This document shows, piece after piece, positions 32,005 through 42,868 of a DNA stretch of 64,000 nucleotides. This DNA comes from Shewanella saliphila (lineage in GTDB: Bacteria > Pseudomonadota > Gammaproteobacteria > Enterobacterales > Shewanellaceae). A program made the translations under genes and the position numbers. The notes below the pieces were generated by a model. It did no database searches, was not told the origin of the DNA, and was given only the letters and a program-made list of their open reading frames with translations. Position 1 is the stretch's first letter; each line of letters opens with the position of its first letter. The stretch lies in the NCBI RefSeq assembly GCF_014648295.1, contig NZ_BMQV01000011.1:33534-97533 (forward strand). Direction: 5' to 3'.

Positions 32005-32706
32005 TTACTCATCCTCATCTGCTACATCAGGGTGGCTTGTTGCATCAAATTGTTCAACTTGTGCAAATTGGCCAAACCAAAACTCTGAGCTAACCATGTG
32101 ATACTGCCGAGTACCCTCTTGCGTAGACACTAACTCAAGCTGCCATAAAACCCCCTCTGCCTCTGGGAATTGATTACCACTTATTTGATCTTCATATAAA
32201 CGGTGCATTAAGGCGTCTGGGCTTAATCCACCAGCCAATAAACGCACCATTGCGGGGTGTAAGGATTGATCGAACATGGTTAAATCATCGGTATTTTCAG
32301 CGGTAATATTAACGCTAAACTCAACCCCGGTAGGCTGAGCAAACACACCGTTAAATGCTTCGCGCAGTAACGCATAGGCACTAAAGAAACGTTCATGAAA
32401 CAAGCAGTCTGAGTATTCTTCCCACAGTCTGTCACTGGCCATATCATTAGCAAGCTGGTCAATTTTGCCTTCGGTAACTTCACCTGAAAATAAATGAGTC
32501 AGTACCATTTTTGCGGCTTCAACCGTGCCTAAATCATTGAGCGACATCATGCACATTTCTCGTAGCTCGGCAGAATCCATACCCTCTAAGCCATCATCAA
32601 GGCCCATGAGCGCCATAAGCTGTAAATAAGCATCATTTGACCAGGCGTTGGGGATTTTATTGATTTTATGAAATGAGCCAATTTGAACAGTAAATTGAGT
32701 TTGCAT
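32005..32706 (-). CDS. Conserved-looking cytoplasmic protein of unknown function
   Basis: A 233-residue acidic protein without signal peptide or membrane segment. The N-terminal half is helical (WSNDAYLQLMALMGLDDGLE, MSLNDLGTVEAAKMVLTHLF), and the C-terminal half looks mixed (LHPAMVRLLAGGLSPDALMHRLYEDQI, YHMVSSEFWFGQF). I recognise no domain. AAGGAGT lies upstream of ATG 32706, and the codon use matches its neighbours, so the gene is real. It is transcribed alone between the rho terminator and the frd operon terminator. Confidence 0.8.
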   Translation of the reverse strand: MQTQFTVQIGSFHKINKIPNAWSNDAYLQLMALMGLDDGLEGMDSAELREMCMMSLNDLGTVEAAKMVLTHLFSGEVTEGKIDQLANDMASDRLWEEYSDCLFHERFFSAYALLREAFNGVFAQPTGVEFSVNITAENTDDLTMFDQSLHPAMVRLLAGGLSPDALMHRLYEDQISGNQFPEAEGVLWQLELVSTQEGTRQYHMVSSEFWFGQFAQVEQFDATSHPDVADEDE

Positions 32707-32795
32707 TGTTAAACTCCTTTTTAAATCGCTTTCTATCGCGAATCACTGTAGAAAAAATCTACACGTTAACAATACTGCATAATCCATTAAAAACA

Positions 32796-32839
32796 AAACA
32801 GCCGCTTACTGCGATCATTCACGCAGTAAGCGGCTGTTT
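32796..32839 (-). terminator. Strong terminator of the frd operon
   Basis: A perfect 18-bp inverted repeat, AAACAGCCGCTTACTGCG (32796-32813) and its complement (32822-32839), with an 8-base loop. On the minus strand it is followed by TTTTGTTTTT. It ends frdCAB. Confidence 0.93.
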
Positions 32840-32852
32840 AGAATATAATCAG

Positions 32853-33593
32853 TTAAATTATATTAGTGACACTAATGCTCATTTTGCGACGAAGATACGC
32901 TATTTGCTGCATATGCGGTAAATCTTTAGGGCATGCATCTTGGCAACCTAATAACGTCATGCAACCAAATACCCCATCTTGATTACCAATCACATGATAA
33001 AAATCATCACTGGTGCGACTGTCGCGACTGTCGAGTTCAAAGCGGGCAATTTTCATTAAGCCTACCGCGCCAACAAAGGTGTCACGCATTTGCTTAGTGG
33101 CACACGCCGATACACACACACCACATTCTACGCAGCGCTCAAGCTCATAAAGTTTGGCCGCTTCTTCTGGCGCCATAGGCGCTTCAATACGATGAATGTC
33201 CATGTCAGTATCGTTGGGTTGTAACCACAACTGCAAACGTTCAGCTAATTCACGCATAAACTTACCGGTGTTAACAGATAGATCACCAATCAACTCAAAT
33301 CCCGGTAATGGCATTAAACTCATTTCAGCACTTGGGAAGTTAGCGGTAAGCGTTCGACACGCTAACGTTGGTTTACCATTAATGACCATGGCACAACTGC
33401 CACAAATTCCTGCTCGGCAGACAAAATCAAATTGCAGCGATGGATCTTGCGTCTCGCGTATTTTATTTAATGCTATAAATACCGTCATGCCTGGGGTTTC
33501 GGTAATATAATAATTAACCATTTGTGGTTTATCGTTAGGGTCTTGTGGATCATAACGAAATATTGAAAACGTCAATTGACGGGCTTGACTCAT
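32853..33593 (-). CDS. frdB: Fumarate reductase/succinate dehydrogenase iron-sulfur subunit
   Basis: Carries electrons between the cytochrome b and the flavoprotein. 246 residues. [2Fe-2S] ligands in [11 protein letters not shown]...TLAC (N-terminal domain, about 59-80); [4Fe-4S] in ERCVECGVC; and [3Fe-4S] in [13 protein letters not shown] near the C-terminus. Its ATG overlaps the frdA stop by four bases. With frdC and frdA it forms the Wolinella-type (one diheme b subunit) quinol:fumarate reductase. Direction in the cell, fumarate reduction or succinate oxidation, cannot be read from sequence. Confidence 0.95.
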   Translation of the reverse strand: MSQARQLTFSIFRYDPQDPNDKPQMVNYYITETPGMTVFIALNKIRETQDPSLQFDFVCRAGICGSCAMVINGKPTLACRTLTANFPSAEMSLMPLPGFELIGDLSVNTGKFMRELAERLQLWLQPNDTDMDIHRIEAPMAPEEAAKLYELERCVECGVCVSACATKQMRDTFVGAVGLMKIARFELDSRDSRTSDDFYHVIGNQDGVFGCMTLLGCQDACPKDLPHMQQIAYLRRKMSISVTNII

Positions 33594-35584
33594 TTGGCGG
33601 TATCTCCTTTAACATCGACGTTATCAAACAACCTTTGGTTGGCTGGCATAAAATCATCGGGTAACGCAAAAGGCATAATAGCCGCTTGTCTTGCCACGCG
33701 ATCGCTTGGGTTATCTAAGTCTGCCAATATTTGCTCAATTTGCTGCTGGCGTATCACGGTATCAGGATGAGCAATGGCATTGTTAGTACCATAACCTCGG
33801 TATCCTGGTGGTAACTCCATAGACAGCACATCAATTGGTTCATAGCTTAGTGTAGGCTCTAATGCGTTTTCATCAGGCCACGAGCTGAGTGTACGATTAA
33901 GCCAATCACGGTCATTTCGTTCAGGATAATCTTCACGCGAATGCGCTCCGCGACTTTCTGTACGAGCTCTAGCACCGCTGGCTACGGTTAACGCCACCTT
34001 TAACATGCGCTTGACTCTTAACGCGTCGACTAACTCAGGGTTAGCGTGACGCTTTTTACAGGTTAAGCCAATATTACGTGAACGCTTAAGCAGTTCACTT
34101 AACTCATTAACGGCTTGATCGAGCTGAGTGCCATTACGGAAAATACCGACGTAATCCATCATAATTCGCAGCATTTCTTGCTTGATTGTCATTGCTTTTT
34201 CGGTGCCATCACCGTCAATCAACTCAGTAATTTCACTGTCTATTTGCTGACCAAACTGCTCAATTAATTTGGTATCAATGGTTAAGGTTGCTTGTTGGCA
34301 AAAATCTGCCACATATTGACCAATGATCATCCCGCCCACTACGGCTTCAGCTAACGAATTACCGCCTAAACGATTAAAACCATGCATATCCCAACACGCC
34401 GCTTCACCGACACTAAACAGCCCTGATAACTGCGGGCTTTCACCATTAGCTTTTGTGCGAATGCCGCCCATTGAATAATGTTGTGTTGGTCTCACAGGGA
34501 TCCAATCTGTCACAGGGTCAATGCCTAAAAAGTGCTGACAGATCTCTTTGACTTCGCGCAAATTGGTATCGATGTGTTTCTTGCCAAGCAAGGTGATGTC
34601 TAACCATAAATGTGGCCCATAAGGGCTATCGACACCTTTACCTTTGCGCATGTGCTCGGTCATTCGTCGCGATACAACATCGCGCGAGGCGAGCTCTTTT
34701 TTATCGGGTTCGTAGTCAGGCATAAAGCGGTGACCATCTTTGTCACGTAATACGCCGCCGTCACCACGACACCCTTCTGTGGTTAAAATCCCTACAGGCA
34801 CAATGGCCGTTGGGTGAAACTGTACCGCTTCCATATTACCCAGTGTGGCAACACCAGTTTCTAGTGCTAATGCCTGGCCAATGCCTTCACAAATAATCGC
34901 ATTGGTCGACACTTCATAAATACGGCCGTAACCGCCGGTTGCAATGGTGGTCGACTTAGCCACATATGCACGTATTTCACCAGTAATTAAGCAGCGAGCA
35001 ATCACCCCGTGACAACGTTCGCCATCGTGGATAATTTTCAGTGCTTCCATGCGCTCATGAACTGGAATGCCCATTGAGATCGCACGGTTATCGACAGCGT
35101 ATAATAATGAATGCCCTGTACCATCGGCGGTATAACAAGTACGCCACTTTTGAGTACCACCAAAATCACGAGCGTTAATTAAGCCATGGGCTTCTTTTGC
35201 CTCGGTTAAGGTCACTTTTTGCGCATTAACAATAACCTCGCGATCACCTTGGCTCACTCGGCTCCACGGCACGCCCCAATGGGCTAATTCGCGTACGGCT
35301 TTAGGCGCGCAATGGGTAAACATTCGGGCAACTTGCTGATCGCAGCCCCAGTCAGACCCTTTAACTGTATCTTGAAAATGCACATCTTCATTGTCGCCCA
35401 TTCCTTTTACGGTATTAGCTAAACTGGCCTGCATACCGCCTTGCGCGGCAACAGAATGAGAGCGTTTAGCCGGAATAAGTGACAGTACTATGGTATCAAG
35501 CCCACGCTCTTTAGACGCGATCGCGACCCTAAGGCCAGCCAAACCAGCCCCGACAACTAAGGAATCGGTATAAATAATTTTCAC
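33590..35584 (-). CDS. frdA: Fumarate reductase/succinate dehydrogenase flavoprotein subunit
   Basis: The 664-residue catalytic subunit with covalently bound [20 protein letters not shown] is the FAD-binding loop, [14 protein letters not shown] contains the flavinylated His, [23 protein letters not shown] holds active-site residues, and THDYSMGGI-like [11 protein letters not shown] and [15 protein letters not shown] complete the family set. It lies between frdC (12-base gap) and frdB (4-base overlap). The protein sits on the cytoplasmic face of the inner membrane. Confidence 0.96.
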   Translation of the reverse strand: MKIIYTDSLVVGAGLAGLRVAIASKERGLDTIVLSLIPAKRSHSVAAQGGMQASLANTVKGMGDNEDVHFQDTVKGSDWGCDQQVARMFTHCAPKAVRELAHWGVPWSRVSQGDREVIVNAQKVTLTEAKEAHGLINARDFGGTQKWRTCYTADGTGHSLLYAVDNRAISMGIPVHERMEALKIIHDGERCHGVIARCLITGEIRAYVAKSTTIATGGYGRIYEVSTNAIICEGIGQALALETGVATLGNMEAVQFHPTAIVPVGILTTEGCRGDGGVLRDKDGHRFMPDYEPDKKELASRDVVSRRMTEHMRKGKGVDSPYGPHLWLDITLLGKKHIDTNLREVKEICQHFLGIDPVTDWIPVRPTQHYSMGGIRTKANGESPQLSGLFSVGEAACWDMHGFNRLGGNSLAEAVVGGMIIGQYVADFCQQATLTIDTKLIEQFGQQIDSEITELIDGDGTEKAMTIKQEMLRIMMDYVGIFRNGTQLDQAVNELSELLKRSRNIGLTCKKRHANPELVDALRVKRMLKVALTVASGARARTESRGAHSREDYPERNDRDWLNRTLSSWPDENALEPTLSYEPIDVLSMELPPGYRGYGTNNAIAHPDTVIRQQQIEQILADLDNPSDRVARQAAIMPFALPDDFMPANQRLFDNVDVKGDTAK

Positions 35585-35596
35585 AACATATCCTTA

Positions 35597-36346
35597 TTAC
35601 AAACCAGGCACAAAAGGCACCACAGGCAAACTCAATGAACGACCAATAATGATATAAGCCACTAGACTCGCAACACCCAACACCATTAAATAAGCCAGCA
35701 TGACTTTAGCTAACTTTAATAATGCAAAGCGTTGAGTGACCAGGCCCCATTTAACCGAAACCCGATACAAACCAAATATGGCGTGTATGGTGACCGCCGG
35801 TAATAACAGCACATACAACACCCAAGCATTTTGATAGACCACTCGCTCAGCTGATAAATGTGGGCCAATTTCAGGGTTAGTGATCATGGTAAACAGATGT
35901 ACTGGCACCAAGAAAAACAATAAAAATCCACTGATCATTTGCCAGAACCAAATTTTGGTATCTTCATGAGGTAAAAATTTCATCTGTTGACGCAGAGCTC
36001 GCCACTGGCCAATTTGAGTAGGAAAACGTCTTAATGCAAACACGGCATGAATAAGTACAACCAACAACATTACGACAGAAAAGATTTGCGTAAGAATGGG
36101 AAAACCATGTCCGGTTTCACTAAAAATACCGCCTTCGAGAAATTGCGCTACCTGATAAAAAGCCTCTTTACCCAGTAAAATACTCGACTCAAAATGCAAA
36201 TGCATAATAAGGAACAAACCGAGTAACACACCCGAGGCACTTTGCAATCTATCTGCTCGAGCCGCCCAAATAGGATGCGAAAATCCCTTAGCGGTATAAC
36301 GACTCAAAATATTTTTTGCAGGTAGAGGGTTTACGGCCATAAACAT
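35597..36346 (-). CDS. frdC: Fumarate reductase cytochrome b subunit
   Basis: The membrane anchor with quinone site and two hemes b. From ATG 36346, 249 residues, close to the 256 of Wolinella FrdC, with about five membrane helices and His residues placed for heme ligation (MHLHFESS, LIHAVFALRR, VPVHLFTM, VTIHAIFGLY). An in-frame ORF extends to 36439, but AGGA upstream of 36346 (or the Met at 36340) and the CRP-like site at 36425-36440 argue for the shorter form. First gene of the frdCAB operon. Confidence 0.88.
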   Translation of the reverse strand: MFMAVNPLPAKNILSRYTAKGFSHPIWAARADRLQSASGVLLGLFLIMHLHFESSILLGKEAFYQVAQFLEGGIFSETGHGFPILTQIFSVVMLLVVLIHAVFALRRFPTQIGQWRALRQQMKFLPHEDTKIWFWQMISGFLLFFLVPVHLFTMITNPEIGPHLSAERVVYQNAWVLYVLLLPAVTIHAIFGLYRVSVKWGLVTQRFALLKLAKVMLAYLMVLGVASLVAYIIIGRSLSLPVVPFVPGL

Positions 36347-36424
36347 TACATCCTGTGCTGACACAATAAGAGATAATGAACATAGCAAGTCTTTCAACGC
36401 TACAGCACTGTTCGCAAAACAATA

Positions 36425-36440
36425 CGTGACAACGCTCACT
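36425..36440 (-). promoter_or_regulatory. CRP-like site upstream of frdCAB
   Basis: CGTGACAACGCTCACT matches TGTGA-N6-TCACA at eight of ten positions (GTGA/TCAC perfect). It lies about 80 bases before the frdC start. In Shewanella, CRP is the main activator of anaerobic respiratory genes, so the position makes sense. It is also 165 bases from the divergent prmA. Confidence 0.5.
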
Positions 36441-36602
36441 TTTATTTACAGTTAGTTAGACACTGGTCACAAATACAGCGCAATTCGTCTACAGGGTTTT
36501 ACAAATAAGGCAGATAAACTGTCGACGAAAACGCACAAATGCGGGTGGTTTGGGTATAATAGTCGCCAATTACATTGTTTTATTATCGATTAGGAATATT
36601 CC

Positions 36603-37484
36603 ATGGCTTGGATCCAATTGCGCATTCACACCCATCGCGACCATGCAGATATGCTTGGTGACTTATTAATGGATCAAGGTTCAGTTTCCATCACTTATGA
36701 AGATGGCCAAGACGAGCCGATTTTTGAGCCTAAATTAGGCGAAACCCCACTGTGGCAAGACACTATCTTAATCGCCTTATTTGATGCCGAAACCGACTTA
36801 GCACCGACTATCGAGTTTTTAGAAACCATGCCATTTTTAGGCAAAGGTTTTACCCATAAAATAGAACAAGTTGAAGACAAAGACTGGGTACGTGAATGGA
36901 TGGACAGCTTCCACCCAATTCAATTTGGTCAACGCCTATGGATTTGCCCAAGCTGGCGTGAAATTCCAGATCCAACAGCGGTTAACGTTATCTTAGATCC
37001 TGGCCTCGCTTTTGGTACCGGTACTCACCCGACTACAGCCTTATGTTTAGAATGGCTAGACAGCCTAGATTTAGCAGACCAGGAAGTGATCGACTTTGGT
37101 TGTGGTTCAGGTATTTTGGCCATTGCAGCCATTAAACTTGGGGCCAAAAAAGTCACTGGTGTTGATATTGATTACCAGGCCATTGATGCTTCAACGGCCA
37201 ATGCCGAGCGCAACGATGTCGCCGACAAACTAGCGTTATACTTACCAGAAAACCAACCAGAAAACCTACAAGCTGATGTCTTGGTTGCCAACATTCTGGC
37301 TGGGCCACTCAAAGAGTTAGCGCCACTGATTGCAGAAAAAGTTAAAACCGGTGGCCAACTGGCATTATCAGGGTTACTTAAAGAGCAAGCTCAAGAGGTT
37401 TCTGACTTTTACAGCCAATGGTTTGATATGGCTCCAGCATGCCATAAAGAAGACTGGAGCCGCTTAAATGGCATCCGTAAATAA
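36603..37484 (+). CDS. prmA: Ribosomal protein L11 methyltransferase
   Basis: Trimethylates residues of ribosomal protein L11. The 293 residues match the family: N-terminal substrate domain ([20 protein letters not shown]), linker [22 protein letters not shown] motif [42 protein letters not shown] and [14 protein letters not shown] (the NxLA catalytic/SAM region). Divergent from frdCAB and upstream of dusB-fis. Confidence 0.97.
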   Translation: MAWIQLRIHTHRDHADMLGDLLMDQGSVSITYEDGQDEPIFEPKLGETPLWQDTILIALFDAETDLAPTIEFLETMPFLGKGFTHKIEQVEDKDWVREWMDSFHPIQFGQRLWICPSWREIPDPTAVNVILDPGLAFGTGTHPTTALCLEWLDSLDLADQEVIDFGCGSGILAIAAIKLGAKKVTGVDIDYQAIDASTANAERNDVADKLALYLPENQPENLQADVLVANILAGPLKELAPLIAEKVKTGGQLALSGLLKEQAQEVSDFYSQWFDMAPACHKEDWSRLNGIRK

Positions 37485-37838
37485 ACTCCTGCTTGCCGAT
37501 TAATGAGTAAAAGTGGGTTGTTTTACATACAAAACAATCCACTACATTTTATTTACAGTATGCTTTTCATTTTTTAACAAACTATTCTCTGTTTTTTCTG
37601 CCAACCTGCTTATTTTTACAGCGCATTTTTCCTAAAAAATCTTAGTGTCAATAAAAAAGGTGAGCTACAGCTCGCACCAGCACTCGTACATCCCGAAAAA
37701 ACGCTAATTATTAGTCAAAGTTGTGACAGCCCATAAAAGTCAAGCAAAAAAGTTGCATTTAGGTCATTTATTGACCTTTTCATGACCGTCAAAAAGGGCT
37801 ACTATAGCGCCCCTTTGAAGAGCAAGGTGAAGTTCGCA
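37485..37838 (+). promoter_or_regulatory. dusB-fis upstream region with inverted repeat and GC-rich discriminator
   Basis: This 354-base space is AT-rich. AGGTCA (37761-37766) and TGACCT (37772-37777) form a short inverted repeat. Just before dusB, a TACTATAG -10-like element (about 37800-37807) is followed by the GC-rich stretch GCGCCCC. Such a GC-rich discriminator is typical of stringently, growth-rate controlled promoters such as enterobacterial fis. The -35 is unclear. Confidence 0.4.
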
Positions 37839-39130
<1,292 letters not shown>

Positions 39131-39155
39131 GACCTCGCGTCTCAGTGATTGTAAT

Positions 39156-39193
39156 AAAACGGGCTTATCAGCAATGGTAAGCCCGTTTTGTTT
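39156..39193 (+). terminator. Terminator of dusB-fis
   Basis: AAAACGGGCTTA (39156-39167) and TAAGCCCGTTTT (39178-39189) with a 10-base loop, followed by GTTTTT. Confidence 0.88.
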
Positions 39194-39300
39194 TTAATTA
39201 TCCGCATAATTTTAAAAAACATAAAACAACCAATTTACAATAACTTAAGATTGATTTTCGTTGTGGGTTTAATTTATTTTCAATTTTTTAAAAAATAATT

Positions 39301-39328
39301 GGAATAGAATCTGTCGTTGTCTCGTTAT
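39301..39328 (+). promoter_or_regulatory. ECF-type promoter of the Ser/Thr-rich exported protein
   Basis: GGAAT (39301-39305), 17 bases, CGTTAT (39323-39328), 36 bases before ATG 39365. The same two elements with 16-17-base spacing occur in front of the sigma factor gene and the protease gene. GGAA.../CGTT is the general form of ECF sigma promoters. Confidence 0.6.
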
Positions 39329-39364
39329 CACTGTGTCAATCACGACAACAACGAGGGAACTACA

Positions 39365-40342
39365 ATGAACACATTATTCAAACCTACTTTAATCGCACTA
39401 GCCTGTTTTTCAACAATGGCCATGAGTGCTGAAATGTCTGTTTCAACCTCAACTTCTGCACAAGCTGATGCGCAATTTAGCCAAGATCAATCAACACAAA
39501 TGAGTGTTAGCGTTAACCTTCAAAATAGTAACCAAGCTGCAGCATCTAATGATATCGCAACCTCAGATACCGCCAATGAAAGCAGCACTGATATGAGCGC
39601 AGAGCAAACAGCAGCTAATGATACTGACAGCGCTGAATCTAGCGAAACAAATGATGCTGACTCAATGACTGCTGAATCATCAACATCAGCTAACGGCGAA
39701 TTAACACTATCAATGCCGACGGAAACGCTAACGGCAGTCAACTCATCAATCAACTCAAGTGTTGACACCACAATTGCCAATGTCGATTCTGTGTCTCAAA
39801 TTGCCAGTTCACAACTTAGCGCCTTAGCGAATGGCGGCGTGACACTTGCGACTGAACTTAGCGGTCAAACTGAGGCGGCGGCTGAAATGGCAGCAACACA
39901 AACGCTAACATCGGCCTCTACCGCTGTTGCCACAACAGCTGATACATCTGCTGAATTAAGTGCAAGCTCAGTTAATACTGCGTTAACTGCGGTAAACTCA
40001 ACTGAACTCGCTTTAAACAGTGCAGCAGATAGTGCAACCGAGTTAGCAACGACCAGCGCAATCAATAGTGCGGAGCAACTTCAAAGCAGCATGACAGCCA
40101 ATACCCTTGCGACCACCAGCAGCGCCGTGTCAGCATCAACGAGCGCTGCAGTGTCACAAGCCACCTCTGCCACGGGCAATGCCAGTGCATTAACTGCTGT
40201 TCAACAGCAATTACAGGCAAGTGCGAGCGAGTTAGTTCAACAAAATGCACGTGAACAAGTGACCCAAGCCGTGAGTCAAACCGTAAGTGCTGAAGTAAAT
40301 AATACAATCCAAAATACGATTCGATTAACCAGCGGTTTATAA
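39365..40342 (+). CDS. Exported Ser/Thr/Ala-rich low-complexity protein
   Basis: 325 residues. Signal peptide MNTLFKPTLIALACFSTMAMSA, then a mature protein made almost wholly of Ser, Ala, Thr, Asn, Gln, Glu, Asp, Leu and Val. I see no Cys, Trp, Tyr, His or Lys, a single Phe, and two Arg in the mature part. A more acidic N-terminal part is followed by helix-like stretches (TALTAVNSTELALNSAAD, ALTAVQQQLQASASELVQQ). ATG 39365 is chosen for the signal peptide and the upstream GAGGGA. It has its own ECF-type promoter and is followed by an outer-membrane barrel gene. Function unknown; perhaps a surface or fibre-forming protein. Confidence 0.8.
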   Translation: MNTLFKPTLIALACFSTMAMSAEMSVSTSTSAQADAQFSQDQSTQMSVSVNLQNSNQAAASNDIATSDTANESSTDMSAEQTAANDTDSAESSETNDADSMTAESSTSANGELTLSMPTETLTAVNSSINSSVDTTIANVDSVSQIASSQLSALANGGVTLATELSGQTEAAAEMAATQTLTSASTAVATTADTSAELSASSVNTALTAVNSTELALNSAADSATELATTSAINSAEQLQSSMTANTLATTSSAVSASTSAAVSQATSATGNASALTAVQQQLQASASELVQQNAREQVTQAVSQTVSAEVNNTIQNTIRLTSGL

Positions 40343-40365
40343 GCGCTTAATCCTACCTCGTTTAT

Positions 40366-40383
40366 GCCGGCAATATTGCCGGC
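40366..40383 (+). terminator. 18-base palindrome between the exported protein and barrel genes
   Basis: GCCGGCAATATTGCCGGC is a perfect GC-rich palindrome without a long U-tract. It lies 33 bases before the barrel gene and probably stabilises or partly terminates the upstream mRNA, so the first gene can be expressed more than the second. Confidence 0.5.
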
Positions 40384-40416
40384 TTATCTTCCCTGTTGAC
40401 TTTAGGATCTCACATC

Positions 40417-41349
40417 ATGGCCTTATTCAATCGTAACACTGCGCTTTCAACGGCTATCGTACTGACCAGTGCGAGCCCATTATTATGGATAAACGTATCG
40501 GCAAACGACAATGTCGATGCATGGTCATTTAGCGGTAAAGCCAAAGCCGGAATGGAGTATCAGTCTAACGTTAACATCAGTGAAATTGAGCAAGCGAGTG
40601 GCGAGTCTGACTCCGCTGTCGTGCTTGATGCTCAACTCGACCTAGGTTGGCAAGTGAGTGACAACTTACGCATAGACAGTGGCTACAGTATCAATGATAA
40701 AAGCTATCAAACGGCCAGCGATTATGATTCACGTCTGCAGTTAGCCTTTGCTGATGTGAGCTATGCATTAACCACAACCACCATAGGTGCTAATGTGTAT
40801 CATGCCCAGGCCGATTTGGCTGGCAGCGACTTTTTAACCTTAAATCAATTTAGCGTTTATACCATGCACAGTTTATCCGATAGCTGGTTTTTACGCCCAA
40901 GCCTAGTGCATGCCGATAAACAGTTTGACCAAATTGAGCAACGTGATGCCAAAAGTTATAGCGCTGCGGTTGACTCCTTTTGGTTTTTTAATCAGGGTCA
41001 GCGCTTTATTTCATTGGGGGCAACCTATGAAGATGAAGAGGCCAATGCAACTGAGTTTAGCTATACCGCGACAGGCTTAAATGCCCGCGTATCTAATCAA
41101 TTTTCATTATGGCAACTAACACAAAAGCTGCAGTTTGGTTTAAAACTCAGTCAACGTGATTACCTAGCTCAAAATGATGGTAGTCGTCGTGATGATGTGC
41201 ATCAGCAATATGATGCAAAATGGGAGGTTAATTTAGGCCAACATTGGGCGGTATTAACCTCGGTCGAATACGGTGATTTTCAATCCACCTTAAGCACAGC
41301 AGATTACGATGAAACCCGAGCAGGGTTGATGCTACAAGCCAGCTTTTAA
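40417..41349 (+). CDS. Outer-membrane beta-barrel protein
   Basis: 310 residues. A signal peptide (about 1-30, ending VSA) is followed by alternating hydrophobic/polar strands and Tyr/Phe-rich turns (AGMEYQSNVNIS, LDLGWQVSDNLRIDSGYSI, YDETRAGLMLQASF). The C-terminal residue is Phe, the BAM signal of outer-membrane proteins. The general look resembles barrel domains of the surface-lipoprotein assembly modifier type, but I cannot assign a family. ATG 40417 follows AGGA. Its end overlaps the convergent protease gene by 18 bases. Probably co-transcribed with the exported protein. Confidence 0.75.
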   Translation: MALFNRNTALSTAIVLTSASPLLWINVSANDNVDAWSFSGKAKAGMEYQSNVNISEIEQASGESDSAVVLDAQLDLGWQVSDNLRIDSGYSINDKSYQTASDYDSRLQLAFADVSYALTTTTIGANVYHAQADLAGSDFLTLNQFSVYTMHSLSDSWFLRPSLVHADKQFDQIEQRDAKSYSAAVDSFWFFNQGQRFISLGATYEDEEANATEFSYTATGLNARVSNQFSLWQLTQKLQFGLKLSQRDYLAQNDGSRRDDVHQQYDAKWEVNLGQHWAVLTSVEYGDFQSTLSTADYDETRAGLMLQASF

Positions 41350-42735
41350 AGGACGAGTTAATAAACCATAGCCATATTGACTGTCTCTACCTGGTTCGCC
41401 TAGATCTTGCGCTTGTTGTTGTAGTTGCTGCACAACTTGCGCCAGAGTCAATGTGGGCGATGACGCCAGCAAACATGCCACTTTAGCACTCACTACAGGC
41501 GTGGCCATTGACGTACCACTCTCACGTCCAACCGAGCCATCAGCGCGAGTGGTTAATACTTTTACCCCCACTGCCGCAAAGTCAATATATTCACCTTGAT
41601 TAGCCCAGCGATATAATCGCTTAGCATCATCGACTGCGGTAACGGCGATAACCCCGTCATATGCCGCAGGATACAATGGCGCCGCCGCAGGGCCGCCATT
41701 ACCTGCCGCCGCAACCAAAATAATGTTTTTAGCCACCAAGCGCGACACTACCTCGGTTAATACCGGATTATCTGGCCCCGTTAAACTCATATTGATCACC
41801 CGACTTTGCTGTGCCACTAACCAATTTAATGCTTGAAGAATACTGTCTAATGTAGCCCCTTGTTGGTATTCATTTTGGGCATAAAACGCCCCTGCACTGT
41901 ACAAGGTAAGTGATGGCAATAATGGGCTCAACCCATCGTTTGCACCAGCCAAAACACCTGCTACGGCTGTGCCATGGCTGTATGAAGTGGCGATATCGGC
42001 AGGTAAAAAGTGTTGTTGAATTAAGGCAAAACGCTCAGTCATATTCGGCCAGGCGCTGTGTTTGGGGTTAATGGCTGTATCGACCATACCCAACGAAATA
42101 GGTAATTCGCACATGGCAGCAGGCATGTTGTTCTCAACTTTTATTGCTGCTTGTGGGGGCATTGTTATGGATTCAGCCGTTTGAGTTTGCGGCTGGTAAA
42201 TAAAATTACGGCTTAAATAAGGCGCGAGCAGTGCAGGCAATTGTTGGCGCAACATGTGTTTACTGTCTAGAGACTCTGGAACTCGCAATTTAATCAATTG
42301 TAAATCTAAGCTATCTAAGCCTTTGTTAGTTTGTACGTACTGACTTAATGCAGGCATCACCTCGAGTACTTGCTGCCATTGATTTTCTGATAATAGTAAC
42401 AGCCATTCTCGTTCAACCGCGCGTTGCCCAAGTTCAACTTCAACCTCATTCCACACGAGCTGTTTACGGGTATCTAATATGGGTAACACGCTAGGTAATT
42501 GCAGTAGCGGGTCTAATAGCTGGGCTTTAATCGCGAGTGTTTTTTGCAATTGCTGCTCAATTAAGCGTTGTTGTTTTAATTCTTGTAGGCGCTCAGCATT
42601 ACGGTTTACGCTGCGATCAAGGTGATCCACAATGGTGTCAGGCAACTGAGTAATAGGTAATAACTGGGCTGTAGCCACCCAAGGCACAAAGGCTAAGCCT
42701 AATAATGTCAGTGTATATTTTTTCATTACTCTCAT
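41332..42735 (-). CDS. Secreted S8-family (subtilisin-like) serine protease
   Basis: 467 residues. Signal peptide (about 1-23, ending ATA), then a 185-residue N-terminal region rich in Gln/Leu helices, probably a propeptide or regulatory domain, then the peptidase. The catalytic triad is Asp219 (SLGMVDTAIN), His254 (YSHGTAVAGVLAG) and Ser409 (SGTSMATPVVSA), with oxyanion Asn346 (AAAGNGG). ATG 42735 has AGG seven bases upstream; ATG 42726 is also possible. It is divergent from the sigma factor gene and has its own copy of the ECF-type promoter. It could act on the cluster's exported proteins or on the anti-sigma factor; that is inference. Confidence 0.9.
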   Translation of the reverse strand: MRVMKKYTLTLLGLAFVPWVATAQLLPITQLPDTIVDHLDRSVNRNAERLQELKQQRLIEQQLQKTLAIKAQLLDPLLQLPSVLPILDTRKQLVWNEVEVELGQRAVEREWLLLLSENQWQQVLEVMPALSQYVQTNKGLDSLDLQLIKLRVPESLDSKHMLRQQLPALLAPYLSRNFIYQPQTQTAESITMPPQAAIKVENNMPAAMCELPISLGMVDTAINPKHSAWPNMTERFALIQQHFLPADIATSYSHGTAVAGVLAGANDGLSPLLPSLTLYSAGAFYAQNEYQQGATLDSILQALNWLVAQQSRVINMSLTGPDNPVLTEVVSRLVAKNIILVAAAGNGGPAAAPLYPAAYDGVIAVTAVDDAKRLYRWANQGEYIDFAAVGVKVLTTRADGSVGRESGTSMATPVVSAKVACLLASSPTLTLAQVVQQLQQQAQDLGEPGRDSQYGYGLLTRPLKAGL

Positions 42736-42770
42736 TGATTTACCTAGCTTGGCGTATAGTGTGTAACATT

Positions 42771-42798
42771 AAAACGTCTGACAACAATAAAAAATTCC
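42771..42798 (-). promoter_or_regulatory. ECF-type promoter of the protease gene
   Basis: Read on the minus strand: GGAAT (42798-42794), 17 bases, CGTTTT (42776-42771), 35 bases before the start at 42735. The spacing and distance match the promoters at 39301 and 42808, with one base different in the -10. Confidence 0.55.
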
Positions 42799-42807
42799 CT
42801 CTCGACT

Positions 42808-42834
42808 GGAATAAATAATCTATTGGCTCGTTAT
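42808..42834 (+). promoter_or_regulatory. ECF-type autoregulatory promoter of the sigma factor gene
   Basis: GGAAT (42808-42812), 16 bases, CGTTAT (42829-42834), 34 bases before ATG 42869. ECF sigma factors usually transcribe their own gene. CTCGTTATC at the -10 is identical to the copy at 39321-39329. Confidence 0.6.
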
Positions 42835-42868
42835 CCCTATAAGTACCACGTTAAGGCTAACTTAAAAC

